Part shown: positions 32,208 to 43,730 of the stretch, piece after piece | Position numbering within the stretch: position 1 is the stretch's first letter | Layout of the letters: every line of letters begins with the position of its first letter | From: Hordeum vulgare subsp. vulgare | Taxonomy: Eukaryota > Streptophyta > Magnoliopsida > Poales > Poaceae | Assembly: GCF_904849725.1 (NCBI RefSeq) | Contig: NC_058523.1 | Location: 170,110,689-170,174,688 of the forward strand | Reading direction: 5' to 3' | DNA: 64,000 nt | Position numbers and translations under genes: made by a program | Notes under the pieces: model-generated | The model's input: the letters and a program-made list of their open reading frames with translations, nothing else | Told to the model about the DNA's origin: nothing | Database searches by the model: none

Positions 32208-35200
32208 CTAAGAAACATAGGGACCTTCCCATTTAGAGAGGAGCTTGCCTGCAAAGAATCTTAAACGAGAGTTATATAGCAAGACATAATCACCTACATT
32301 GAACTCACGCTTTTGTATCCTCTTATCATGCCACCTCTTAACCTTCTCTTTGAAGAGCTTGGCATTCTCATATGCTTGAGTTCTCCACTCATCAAGCGAG
32401 CTAATGTAAAATAACCTCTTCTCACCAGCAAGTTTGAAATCAAAGTTAAGCTCTTTGATTGCCCAGTAAGCTTTATGCTCTAGCTCAAGAGGTAAATGAC
32501 ATGCTTTACCGTACACCATTTTGTACGGAGACATGCCCACGGGATTCTTATAAGCAGTTTTATAAGCCCACAGTGCATCATCGAGCTTCTTAGACCAATT
32601 CTTTCTAGACTTGTTGACAGTCTTTTGCAGAATCGGTTTAATCTCTCTGATACTTAGCTCTACTTGACCACTGGACTGAGGGTGATAGGGAGACGCAATT
32701 CTATGGTTGACATCGTAGTTAGCAAGCGTTTTACGGAAAGCACCATGAATGAAGTGTGAACCACCGTCGGTCATTAGATATATAGGGACTCCAAATCTCG
32801 GGAAGATAACTTCTTTCAGCATCTTGATAGAGGTGTTGTGATCAGCACTACTAGTGGGGATAGCTTCTACCCACTTATTGACGTAATCAACATCAACTAA
32901 GATATGCGTATACCCGTTGGATTTTGGAAAAGGTCCCATATAATCAAAGCCCCAAACATCAAACGGTTCAATGACATGTGAATAGTTCATAGGCATTTCC
33001 TCACGTTTGCTAATATTGCCTATTTTTTTACATTCGTCACAAGACAAGACAAACTTACGGGCATCCTTGAAGAGAGTGGGCCAATAGAAACCTGATTGCA
33101 ATACCTTGTGTGCAGTTCTATCTCCCGCATGGTGTCCTCCGTAGGCCTCGGAGTGACACTTCTGTAGGATCTGTCCCTGTTCATGTTCAGGTACACAACG
33201 TCTAATAACACCATCTACTCCTTCCTTATAAAGGTGAGGATCATCCCAAAAGTAGTGTCTCAAGTCAAAGAAGAATTTCTTCTTTTGCTGGTATGTGAAA
33301 CTAGGTGGTATGTATTTGGCAACGATATAGTTTGCATAATCAGCATACCATGATGCACTACATGAAGCATTGATGACATTCAATTGCTCATCGGGAAATC
33401 TATCATCAATAGGTTGTGGGTCATCAAGAACATTCTCCAACCTAGACAAGTTATCCGCTACTCGGTTATCATCACCCTTTCTATGAACAACGTGCAGATC
33501 AAATTCTTGTAGCAAGAGAACCCATCTGATAAGTCTAGGTTTAGCGTCCTTCTTCTCCATGAGGTACTTAATAGCAGCATGATCAGTGTGAATAGTGACT
33601 TTGGAATCAACTATGTAAGATCTGAACTTTTCACATGCAAACACGACTGCTAAAAATTCCTTCTCCGTAGTAGCATAGTTTCTCTGGGCACTGTCTAGAG
33701 TTTTACTAGCGTAGTGAATAACATTCAACTTCTTATCAACTCTTTGCCCTAAAACAGCACCAACAACATAATCACTAGCATCACACATGATCTCAAAAGG
33801 CAAGTTCCAATTAGGTGGTTGAACAAGAGGTGCAGTTATCAAAGCCCTCTTAAGTATTTCGAAGGCTTCCTCACAATCATCGTCAAAGACAAAAGGAATA
33901 TCCTTTTGCAAGAGATTGGTAAGAGGCCTAGAAATCTTAGAGAAGTCTTTAATCAACCTTCTACGGAAACCAGCATGATGAAGGAAACTTCTTATACCTT
34001 TGATATCTGTGGGGTATGGTATTTTCTCGATTGCATCAACCTTAGCCTTATCGACTTCAATACCTCTTTCAGAAATTTTATGTCCTAAGACGATGCCTTC
34101 ATTAACCATAAAGTGGCACTTCTCCCAATTCAAGACAAGGTTGGTGTCTTTACATCTCTGTAAGACTCGGTCAAGGTTGTTGAGGCAATCATCAAAGGAA
34201 GTCACATAAACAGAAAAGTCATCCATGAAAACCTCAACAATATTTTCACAAAAGTCAGAGAATATAGCCATCATACATCTTTGAAAGGTGACAGGTGCAT
34301 TACATAAGCCAAAAGGCAGACGCCTATAAGCAAAGGTATCGAAAGGGCAGGTGAAAGTGGTTTTCTCCTGATCAGATTGTGCAACCGGTATTTGGGAGAA
34401 ACCAGAATAACCATCTAGAAAGCAAAAGTGTGTGTGTTTGGATAGTCTTTCTAGCATTTGGTCGATAAAAGGCAAAGGGTAATGATCTTTCCTAGTGGCC
34501 TTATTCAGTTTCCTGAAATCAATTACCATCCTATAGCCAGTAATAATCCTCTGTGGGATCAACTCATCTTTATCATTAGGGACAACGGTAATGCCTCCCT
34601 TCTTAGGAACGCAATGCACCGGACTCACCCAATCGCTATGAGCAACAGGATAGATAATACCCGCTTCCAAGAGCTTTAGTATTTCTTTTCTTACTACTTC
34701 TTTCATCTTAGGATTCAATCTCCTTTGATGATCAGCAACTGGTTTGAAATCAGGATCAGTTTTGATCTTGTGCTGGCATAGAGTGGGACTAATGCCCTTA
34801 AGATCATAAAGAGTATATCCAATAGTAGCACGGTGCTTCCTCAGAGTATTTAGTAACTTCTTTTCTTCATGCTCTGAGAGGCTAGCACTGATAATGACAG
34901 GATATATCCCTTTTTCATCAAGATAGGCATACTTAAGAGTATCAGGCAACTGTTTAAGCTCGAACACAGGATCACCCTTTGGTGGGGGTGGATCCCCAAG
35001 AAGTTCAACAGGCAGATTATTCTTAAGGATAGGATATTGTTCTAAGACAACTCTATCTATTTCGTCCCTTTCATCCATATGCATATCATTTTCATGCTCA
35101 AGCAAGTATTGCTCTAAGGGATCAGTAGGAGGCATGGCAATAGAGGCTAAGGCAATAGTTTCATCCCTACTAGGCAACTCCTTTTCGTGAGGTTGTCTAC

Positions 35201-35774
35201 CAAACTTAGAGAAATTGAACTCATGTGACACACCTTCAAAGCCAACAGTGACAGTTTGCTTCTCATAGTCAATATGAGCATTGACGGTATTGAGAAAAGG
35301 TCTGCCAAATATGATGGCAAAAAAGCTATCTTGAGCGGTAGCAAGAACGAGGAAATCAGCAGGATACTTCGTTTTACCACACAAGACTTCAACATCCCTA
35401 AAAATTCCCACAGGGCAGATAGTATCTCTATTGGCAAGCTAAATAGTGACATCAATAGGTTCTATCTCAACAGGTGCAATCTCATCTTTGACTTCATCGT
35501 ATAAGGATTGAGGTATTGCACTAACACTAGCACCAAAGTCACATAAACCATGATAACAATGATCTCCTATCTTAACAGAAACCACATGCATGCCAACAAC
35601 AGGCCTATGTTTGTCTCTAGCGTGAGGTTTAGCAATTCTAGCAGCATCTTCACAAAAGTGAATATTATGTCCCTCAACTTCTTCACACAGAAGATCTTTG
35701 ATAATAACAATGCTAGGTTCAACTCTAATTTGCTCAGGGGGTGTAGGTGTTCTAATATAGCCTCTACATATCAC
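32208..35774 (-). pseudogene. Athila pol of element G: protease, RT, RNase H, integrase
   Basis: One frame from 35774 to 32208 with a single in-frame TAG at about 35439, then 1067 open codons from 35411. Protease: CDFGASVSAIP before the stop and IIFGRPFL after it. [12 protein letters not shown] (about 295), [15 protein letters not shown], and FMDD (395-398) in place of YMDD. RNase H: MCDASD (about 543), then [11 protein letters not shown]. Integrase: zinc finger H753...C791xxC794 and core D823, D882, E918, so the DD35E spacing is intact. C-terminal part: [15 protein letters not shown]. The gene is nearly open; the stop and the gag frameshift make it a recent pseudogene rather than an old one. 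Confidence 0.93.
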
Positions 35775-35797
35775 AGTTGAAGCTTTGGAATGATCCT

Positions 35798-36745
35798 TTA
35801 TCCTAACAGGGAAAGGTGGTTTCTCAATGTAAGCACTGGAACCACATGATCATTATAGGCAATGACTTTCTCTTCATCTGGAGTGGGTTTAACTACATTG
35901 ACTTCTAATGGAGGATGATATTTAAACCACTTCTCTTTGGGGAGATCAATATGAGCAGCAAAGGATTCACACAATGAAGCTACTATCTCACAGTCAAGTC
36001 CATACTTAGCGCTAAAGTCACAAAAAGTATTTGTCTCAACAAAGGATTTAACGCAATCAAACGTGAAATTCATACCTGACTCCTTACCTTCTTCAAGCTC
36101 CCAATCTGCAGAGTTGCATTTAATTCTCTCCAATAAATTCCATTTGAAGTCAATATCTCTCTTCATAAAAGAACCGGTACAAGAAGTGTCAAGCATGGTG
36201 CGATCATCATGAGAAAGCCGAGCATAGAAGTTCTGAATGATAATTTCTCTCGAGAGATCATGATTGGGGCATGAATATAGCATTGATTTAAGCCTCCCCC
36301 AAGCTTGAGCGATGCTTTCTCTGTCACGAGGCCAACAATTATAAATATAATTCCGATCACGATGTACTAAATGCATAGGATAAAACTTTTTATGAAATTC
36401 CAATTTCAACCGATTGTAGTCCCATGATACAGTATCATCACATAGCCTGTACCATGTCAACGCCTTATCCTTCAAAGATAAAGGAAAGACCTTCTTCTTG
36501 ACCTCATCCTCGGGCACACCTGCAAGCTTAAATAAACCACAAACCTCATCTACATAGATTAGATGCAAGTTTGGATGTGATGTTCCATCTCTTGTAAAAG
36601 GATTAGCCAGCAGTTTCTCAAGCATACCCGAAGGAAATTCAAAGCAAATATTTTCAGTAGGTGCAGCAGGTTGAGGAGCAACTCTTTGTGCTTCCGTTCG
36701 AGGTGAAGATATCCCGAACAAGCCCCTCAAAGGATTAGTATCCAT
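35798..36745 (-). pseudogene. Athila gag of element G
   Basis: I take the ATG at 36745 (MDTNPLRGLFG); an upstream in-frame ATG at 36763 is less likely because the G' copy shares the downstream one. Contains a Retrotrans_gag-like core: VFPLSLKDKALTWYRLCDD, FHKKFYPMHLVHRDRN and RDRESIAQAWGRLK, then FYARLSHDDRTMLDTSCTGS. Near 35838 one G is missing relative to the 15110 copy (CACTGGAACC against CACTGGGAACC). This shifts the frame and ends the ORF at 35798; otherwise gag would run on into protease at 35774. Confidence 0.9.
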
Positions 36746-36822
36746 GGTGACAAGTGACAACAAATTTCAGCACACTATATGAATGTTTCCTTACCAAGTT
36801 CCACTTACCAAAGGCGCTTCAC

Positions 36823-36840
36823 TCCCCGACAACGATGCTA
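36823..36840 (-). promoter_or_regulatory. Degenerate primer-binding site of element G
   Basis: TAGCATCGTTGTCGGGGA on the minus strand, three changes from the Athila PBS seen at 8373. 11 nt from the LTR border at 36852. Confidence 0.8.
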
Positions 36841-36851
36841 GAAAAGAGTCT

Positions 36852-38332
36852 TGATGACCCACAAGTATAGGGGGTCAATCGTAGTCCTTTTGATAAGTAA
36901 GAGTGTCGAACCCAACGAGGAGCAAAATGATCTGACAAGTGGTTTTCAGCAAGGTAAAATCTGCAGGCACCGAAATCGTCGGTAACAAGTGATTGTGTGG
37001 TGAGATGATTCGTAGCAAGCAATAAGTAACAAAAGTAGCAACGGTGCAGCAAAGTGGCCCAATTCCTTTTGTAGCAAGGGACAAGCCTGGACAAAGTCTT
37101 ATAAGAGGAAAAACGCTCCCGAGGACACACGGGAATCTCTGTCATGCTAGTTTTCATCATGTTCATATGGTTCGCGTTTGTTACTTTGATAGTTTGATAT
37201 GTGGGTGGACCGGCGCTTGGGTACAGCCCTTACTTGGACAAGCATCCCACTTATGATTAACCCCTCTTGCAAGCATCTGCAAGTACGAAAGAAGAATTAA
37301 GACAAAGTCTAACCATAGCATTAAACTAGTGGATCCAAATCATCCCCTTACGAAGCAACGCATAAACTAGGGTTTAAGCTTCTGTCACTCTAGCAACCCA
37401 TCATCTACTTACTACTTCCCAATGCCTTCCTCTAGGCCCAAATAATGGTGAAGTGTTATGTAGTCGACGTTCACATAACACAACTAGAGGAAAAACAACA
37501 TACAACATATCAAAATACCGAACGAATACCAAATTCACATGACTATTATTAGCATGACTTATCACATGTCCTCACAAACAAAAGTAACTACTCACAAAGC
37601 ATAATCATAATCATGATCATAGGTGTAATGAGTAGCATCAAGGATCCTAACATAAACTCTTCCACCAAGTAATCCAACTAGCATCAACTACAAAGAGTAA
37701 TCAACACTACTAGCAACCTTACAAGTACCAATCGGAGTCGTGAGACGGAGATTGGTTACAAGAGATGAACTAGGGTTTGGAGATGAGATGGTGCTGATGA
37801 AGATGTTGATGGTAACGAATCCCATCCAATGAGAGGAGTGTTGGTGATGACGATGGCGACGATTTCCCCCTCCGGGAGGGAAGTTTCCCCGGCAGGATCG
37901 TCCTGCCCGAGCTCTAGATTGGTTCTGCTCAAGTTCCGCCTCGTGGCAGCGGCGAAACCACGAAAAAGCTCCCTTATGATTTTTTCCTGGACGAAACCCT
38001 CCATATAGCAAAAGAGGGGGGCCAGTGGGCCAGTGGGCTGCCCACAAGCCCCCATGGCGCGGCCTGGGGGGGCGCACCATGCAGGCTTGTGGGCACCCCC
38101 TGTGCCCCTCCGGCACTTCTTTGGCCCAGTATTTTTTAGAAATTGGAAAAAAAATCTCCGTTGATTTTCACGGCGTTTGGAGTTGCGCATAATAGGTATC
38201 TCAAATCTCCCTCTTCATGTAAACCTTGCAAAATAAGAGAGAAAAGGCATAATAATAGTACGGTGAAGTGAAATAACAGCCAAAGAAGCGATAAATATCA
38301 ACATGAAAACATGATGCAAAATGGACGTATCA
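36852..38332 (-). mobile_element. 5' LTR of element G
   Basis: TGATGACCCACAAG at 36852 to GGACGTATCA at 38332, 1481 bp; homologous to 16127-17640 and 54034-55550. GC-rich inverted repeat at 38043-38091. Shorter than the others partly because of a deletion around 38205. Confidence 0.9.
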
Positions 38333-39304
38333 CAGGGTCTGCACATTTAAGGTTCGGCGATGTTTTATGCGTATTTGAGTTATATGGTTCGTTACCGAAT
38401 GTTTGTTTGGAGTCCCGGATGAGATCACGGACGTCGCGAGGGTTTCTGGAATGGTCCAGAGACGAAGATTGATATATAGGATGACCTCAATTGATTACCG
38501 GAAAGTTTTCGGCATTACCGGGAATGTGCCGGGAGTGACGAATGGGTTCTGGGTGTTCATCGGGGGGCAGCCCACCCGGGGGAAGCCCATAGGCTTAGGG
38601 GTGCCGCACCAGCCCTTAGTGGGCTGGTGGGACAGCCCAAGAGGCTCTATGCGCAGGAGAAGGAAAATCACAGAGAACAAAAAGGGGAAGTGGGAAGGAA
38701 GGGAAGGACTCCACCTTCCAATCCTAGTTGGACTAGGATTGGAGGAGGATTCGTCCTCCCCCCTTCGGCCGACCCCTTGGGGCTCCCTTCAGCCTCAAGG
38801 CAAGGTCCCTCCCCTCCCTCCTATATATACCGAGGTATTAGGGCTGATTTGAGACAACTTTGCCACGGCAGCCCGACCACATACCTCCACGGTTTTTCCT
38901 CTAGATCGTATTTCTACACAGCTCGGGCGGAGCCCTGCTGAGATAGATCATCACCAACCTCTAGAGCGACATAATGCTGTAGGAGAACTCATCTACCTCT
39001 CCGTCTCTCTTGCTGGATCAAGAAGGCCGAGATCATCCTCGAGCTGTACGTGTGCTGAACGCGGAAGTGCCGTCCATTTGGAACTAGATCGGAGTGGATC
39101 GCGGGACGGTTCGTGGGACGGTTCGTGGGGTGGATTGAGGGACGTGAGGACATTCCACTTCATCAACCGCGTTTCTTAACGCTTCCTGCTGTGCGATCTA
39201 CAAGGGTACGTAGATCGGAAATCCCCTCTCGTAGATGGACATCACCATGATAGGTCTTCGTGCGCGTAGGAAATTTTTTGTTTCCCTTGCGACGTTCCCC
39301 AACA
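38333..39304 (+). mobile_element. BARE-type LTR, 3' part
   Basis: Begins mid-LTR at CAGGGTCTGCACA (equivalent to about 5893) directly at the edge of element G and runs to ...GACGTTCCCCAACA at 39304. TATA at 38822-38829. No Copia PBS follows, so it was a 3' or solo LTR; its left part is lost with the far border of G. Confidence 0.9.
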
Positions 39305-39350
39305 TCACCCTCGATGGACCATGCTTGATGGGTTGTACAACATAATCGTT
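39305..39350. other. Short spacer between two BARE-type LTRs
   Basis: 46 bp starting TCACCCTCGATGGA, resembling 4982-5010. Probably the original target repeat. Confidence 0.45.
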
Positions 39351-39426
39351 TTTTGGAAATATGCCCTAGAGGCAATAATAAAATAGTTATTATTATATTT
39401 CCTGTTTCAAGATAATCATTTATTAT
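39351..39426 (+). mobile_element. BARE-type LTR, start, split by element F
   Basis: TTTTGGAAATATGCCCTAGA (TG altered to TT) to ...ATTTATTAT; continues at 47662 after element F. Confidence 0.88.
39422..39426. repeat. TSD of element F, left copy
   Basis: ATTAT, repeated at 47662-47666. Confidence 0.88.
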
Positions 39427-41041
39427 TGCTACTGCAACAAAAAACCTTCCAATGGCGCCAGAAATAGTCGTGTTGACGGCACCAGGAATCCTTCTGCTAC
39501 GGCTACGCCTTAAGGGACTTCCTAGGCAAATATGCAAAGGATTTCCCCCGTGGCCTTGGAGCCTTGCGTTGGTGTTCCCTAGAAGCGGAAAGGGTCATGT
39601 AGCGCAGCGGTGGTAAGTATTTCCCTCAGTTTGAGAACCAAGGTATCGATCCAGTGAAGGAGTATCTCAAGTGCCTGCACAAACACAAAAAGCTTTCTCC
39701 CAACGCTATGAAGGGGTTGTCAATCCCTTATAGATTGTTCCCAAGTGAGAACTGAAAGCAACAAAGTAACAAAGCAAAGTAAAAGCGAAAGTGGAAACGA
39801 TAGGTGTGAATAGACCCGGGGGCCGTAGTGTTTACTAGTGGCTTCTCTCATGAAAGCAAGTAGACAGTGGGTGAACAAATTACTGTCGAGCAACTGATAG
39901 AACCGCGCAAAGTCGTGGCGTCATCTATGGCAATGATTATATCTATAGGCATCACCTCCAAAACAAATAGATCGATACTTTATGCATCTACTACTATTAC
40001 TCCACACGTCGACCGCTATCCAGCATGCATCTAGTGTATTAAATCCAAAAGAACAGAGTAACGCCTTAAGCAAGATGACATGATGTAAATGGACAATCTC
40101 ATATCTACGACAGAGCCCACCTTGTTACCCTTGATGGCAACTACACGATGTGTGCCTTGCTGCCCCTACTGTCACTGGGAAAGGTCACCACACGGTAAGA
40201 ACCCAAAACCAAGCACTTCTCCCATTGCAATAATCATAGATCTAGTTGGCCAAACAAAACCCAAGACTCGGAGAGACTTACAAGGATATCAAATCATGCA
40301 TATAAGAAATCAGCAAAGACTCAAATATATATCATAGATAATCTGATCACAAATACACAATTCATCGGATCTCGACAAACACACCGCCAAAGAGGATTAC
40401 ATCGGATAGATCTCCATGATGATCATGGAGAACTTTGTATTGAAGATCCAAGAGAGAGAAGAATCCATCTATCTACTAACTATGGACCCGTAGGTCTGAA
40501 GTGAACTACTCACAAGTCATTGGAGGGGCGATGATGTTGATGTAGAAGCCCTCCAACTCCAAAGTCACCTCCGGCAGGGCACCGGGAAGGGTCTCCAGAT
40601 GAGATCTCGCGGAAATGGAAGCTTGTGGCGGCGGAAAAGTATTTTCGTGGATCCCTTGATTTTTTTGTCTGTATTTTAGAGAATATATAGGCGAAGGATC
40701 TAGGTCAGGGGCGCCAGGAAGGCCACGAGCCTGCCCATCGCCGCCCCCTGGTGGCGGATGGGGGGCTTGTGGGCTCCCTGTAGCCCTCCTAGCTTGGCCC
40801 ACAAGCCCCCTGATCTTCTTCCGTTCGGGAAAAAATCATTTCGGGGATTTTATTCCGTTTGGACTCCGTTCCAAAATCAGATCTGAAAAGAGCCAAAAAC
40901 ACAGAAAAACAGGAACTAGCACTTGGCACTGAATTAATAAGTTAGTCCCAAAAAATATATAAAAGGTACATAAAACATCCAAAGATGACAAGATAAGAGC
41001 ATGAAACCATCAAAAATTATAGATACGTTTGAGACATATCA
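39427..41041 (-). mobile_element. 3' LTR of element F
   Basis: TGCTACTGCAACAAAA at 39427 to GAGACATATCA at 41041, 1615 bp. Sense TATA-like CTATATATTC near 40679-40688; GC-rich inverted repeat CACGAGCC(40724)...GGCTTGTG(40771). Confidence 0.88.
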
Positions 41042-41056
41042 AGCATCCCCAAGCTT
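41042..41056 (-). promoter_or_regulatory. PPT of element F
   Basis: AAGCTTGGGGATGCT on the minus strand, directly before the 3' LTR. Confidence 0.85.
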
Positions 41057-43730
41057 AACTCCTGCTCGTCCTCGAGTAGGGAAGTGATAAAGAATGAATT
41101 TTTGATGCTTTCATGCTACCTAGCATAGATGTCCTTTGTAATTCCTCTTATGTGACGTGAATGTTCAGATCCATTAGATTCAAAACAATAGTTTGCTATT
41201 GACGTGGAAACAATAATAATTCAAGCAAACTAGCAAGGTAATCATGAACTTTCAAAATAACAAGGCCAAAAGAAAGTTATCCCTACAAAAGCACATAGTC
41301 TGGCTATGCTCTATCATCATTTCACAACGAATTTAAATCATGCAAAACCCCGGTATTGGACAAGTAATTGTTTTAACACCTTTACTTTCTCAAACCTTTT
41401 CAACTCTCACGCAATACATGAGCGTGAGCCATGGTTTTAGCACTATAAGTGGTGTGGAGTGTGGTGGAGGTTGCAAGACAAAATAAGGAGAATATGATCA
41501 CATTAACTAGGCATATCAATGAGCTGTGGAGATGCTCATCAATAGATATCAATGTGAATGAGTAGGGATTTCCATACAAATGATGCACTAGAGCTAAGAG
41601 CATGTGAAAGCTCTTAAAGAAAACTAGTGGGTGTGCATCCAACTTGCTTGCTCACGAAGACCTAAGACAATTTTGAGGAAGCCTATCATTGGAATATACA
41701 AGCCAAGTTATATAATCAAAATTTCCCACTAGCTATATGGTGGTGACAAAACGAGAGACTCTCAATCATGAAGATCATGGTGCTTAATATGCACAAGTGT
41801 GGAAAAGTGGTAGCATTGTCCCTTCTCTCTTTTTCTCTCATTTTTTTGTGGGCTCTTTGGCCTCTTTTTATTATTTTTTATTTTTTATTTTGGTGGGCTT
41901 CTTTGGCCTCTTTTATTTCCTCACATGGGACAATGCTCCATCAATGATGATCATCACACTTTCAACTCAAAACTTAGAGCAACGATGACTCTATATGGAA
42001 TGCCTTCGGTAGTGTACCGTGACAATGATCTAGCATGGCATAGAAATTAATGGAAACATCATGCTAGCTATCTTAAGATCATGCAATGGCAATGTAGACG
42101 TGGTGGCACATGTCATGGTGGTAGTTGCATGGCAATATATCTCGGAATGACTTTGAAAAAGCCATAGTAGGTAGGTATGGTGGCTGTTTTGAGGGAGGCC
42201 AATGGTGGGTTTTGTGCACCGACGAAAGTTGCACGGCACTAAGAAGATAGTGATGATGGAAGGTGAAAGTGCATCTAAACCATGGACTCAACATTAGTCA
42301 TGAAGAACTCATATACTTGTTGCAAAAGTTTTATTAGTAATCGAAACAAAGCATTCAACGCATACTCCTAGGGGAAGGGTTGGTAGGTATAAACCATCGC
42401 GCGATCCCGACCGCCACGCAGAGGATGACAATCAATAGACTAATCATGCTCAGATTTCATCACATAGCGGTTCACCATACGTGCATGCTACGCGAATCAC
42501 TAACTTCAACACAAGTATTTCTAGATCCACAACACCTTACTAGCATGACTTCAATATTACCAAAACCACAACTCAAAACTAATTGAGATGAATCAAACTT
42601 CTCTAACTATTCAATGCACATGAAGGTGGAAGTTTTCATATCCCATTGGATAACTAACCCTTTTGAGACTACTTTCAAAGCATAGATCAACTACCAAGCC
42701 ACCCACCGCTGTGCTCTAAAAGATATAAGTGAAGCACATAGAGCAAAAGTATCTAGCTCAAAAGATATAAGTGAAGCACATGTGAGCTGAATTGTCTAAC
42801 AAAAGATATAAGTGAAGCTCGACAAAATCACGATGAGTGCATGTATCTCTCTCTAGGTGTGCAGCAAGGATGATTGTGACACAACAAAAATAAAAGACTC
42901 CTAGGATACAAGACGCTCCAAGCTAAAACACATAACATGTGGTGAATAAAAATATAGCCCCAAGTAACGTTACCGATGGATTGAAGACGGGAGAGGGGAT
43001 GCCTTCCCGGGGCATCCCCAAGCTTAGGCTTTTACGGCATCCTTGAATCTCTTGGGGTGCCTTGGGCATCCCCAAGACTGAGCTCTTGCCACTCTTTATC
43101 TCTTTGTCCATAAGAACTTCATCCAAAACTTGAAAACTTCACAACACGAAACTTAAGCAGAAACTCGTGATAACATTAGTATAAGAAAGCAAACCACCAC
43201 TTCCTTAGGTACTGTAGCAAACTTAAATTCTACTTATGATGATGTTGGGTTACTGTATTTTCAATCTTCCATGGCTAATACCCCCCGATACTATCCATAG
43301 TTTCATCAAAATAAGCAACCAACACAACAAAAACAGAATCTGTTAACAGCAGACCAGTCTGTAGCAATCTGTATACTTCGTATACTTCTCGTACTTCAAC
43401 AATTCTGAACAATTACAAAAGTCCGAAGAAGTTTCGTAGAAATCATCAGCAAAAAGAATCAACTCAAAATCTCTTACAGAAAAAAAATGAAAATTCTTTT
43501 CGTGAGCAGAAAGTTTCTGTCTTTTCCAACATGACCAAACGATCATCCCCAAGACTAATCATAACGGTTTTGCTTGGCACAAACGCAAAAAGAAACACAA
43601 AAAACACAATCATAACAGAATTATGAAAGTGTGGAAAACACAAAACAGAAAGAAAAAGGATAGATTCGTTGGGTTGCCTCCCAACAAGCGCTTTTGTTTA
43701 ACGCCCTTAGCTAGGCGAAAGGTGATGGAA
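41057..43730 (-). other. Non-coding 3' interior of element F
   Basis: No plausible gene. Contains a T-rich stretch (about 41820-41930) and extra PPT-like motifs (AAGCTTGGGGATGCC, complement of 43010-43024, and a CTTGGGGATGCC copy near 43065). Homologous to the 3' interior of element E. Confidence 0.7.

Larger units (their letters stand above)
16127..38332 (-). mobile_element. Element G: Athila-lineage Gypsy element, split by a nested LARD
   Basis: Minus-strand order: 5' LTR 38332-36852, degenerate PBS, gag, protease-RT-RNase H-integrase, an LTR-like segment, an env-position ORF, then (after the nested 19225-31311 insertion) a non-coding 3' interior, PPT 17654-17641 and 3' LTR 17640-16127. 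Without the nested element it is about 10.1 kb, a normal size for an autonomous Athila-type element. Family candidates are the Triticeae Athila group (WHAM, Sumaya, Bagy-2 and relatives); I do not assign one. The bases after 38332 (CAGGG) would be the right-hand TSD; the left border is lost because the 3' LTR continues into G'. Confidence 0.85.

Noticed and set aside
41820..41930. T-rich stretch as a poly(A) signal or terminator
   Set aside because: Lies within the non-coding interior of element F with no transcript evidence.
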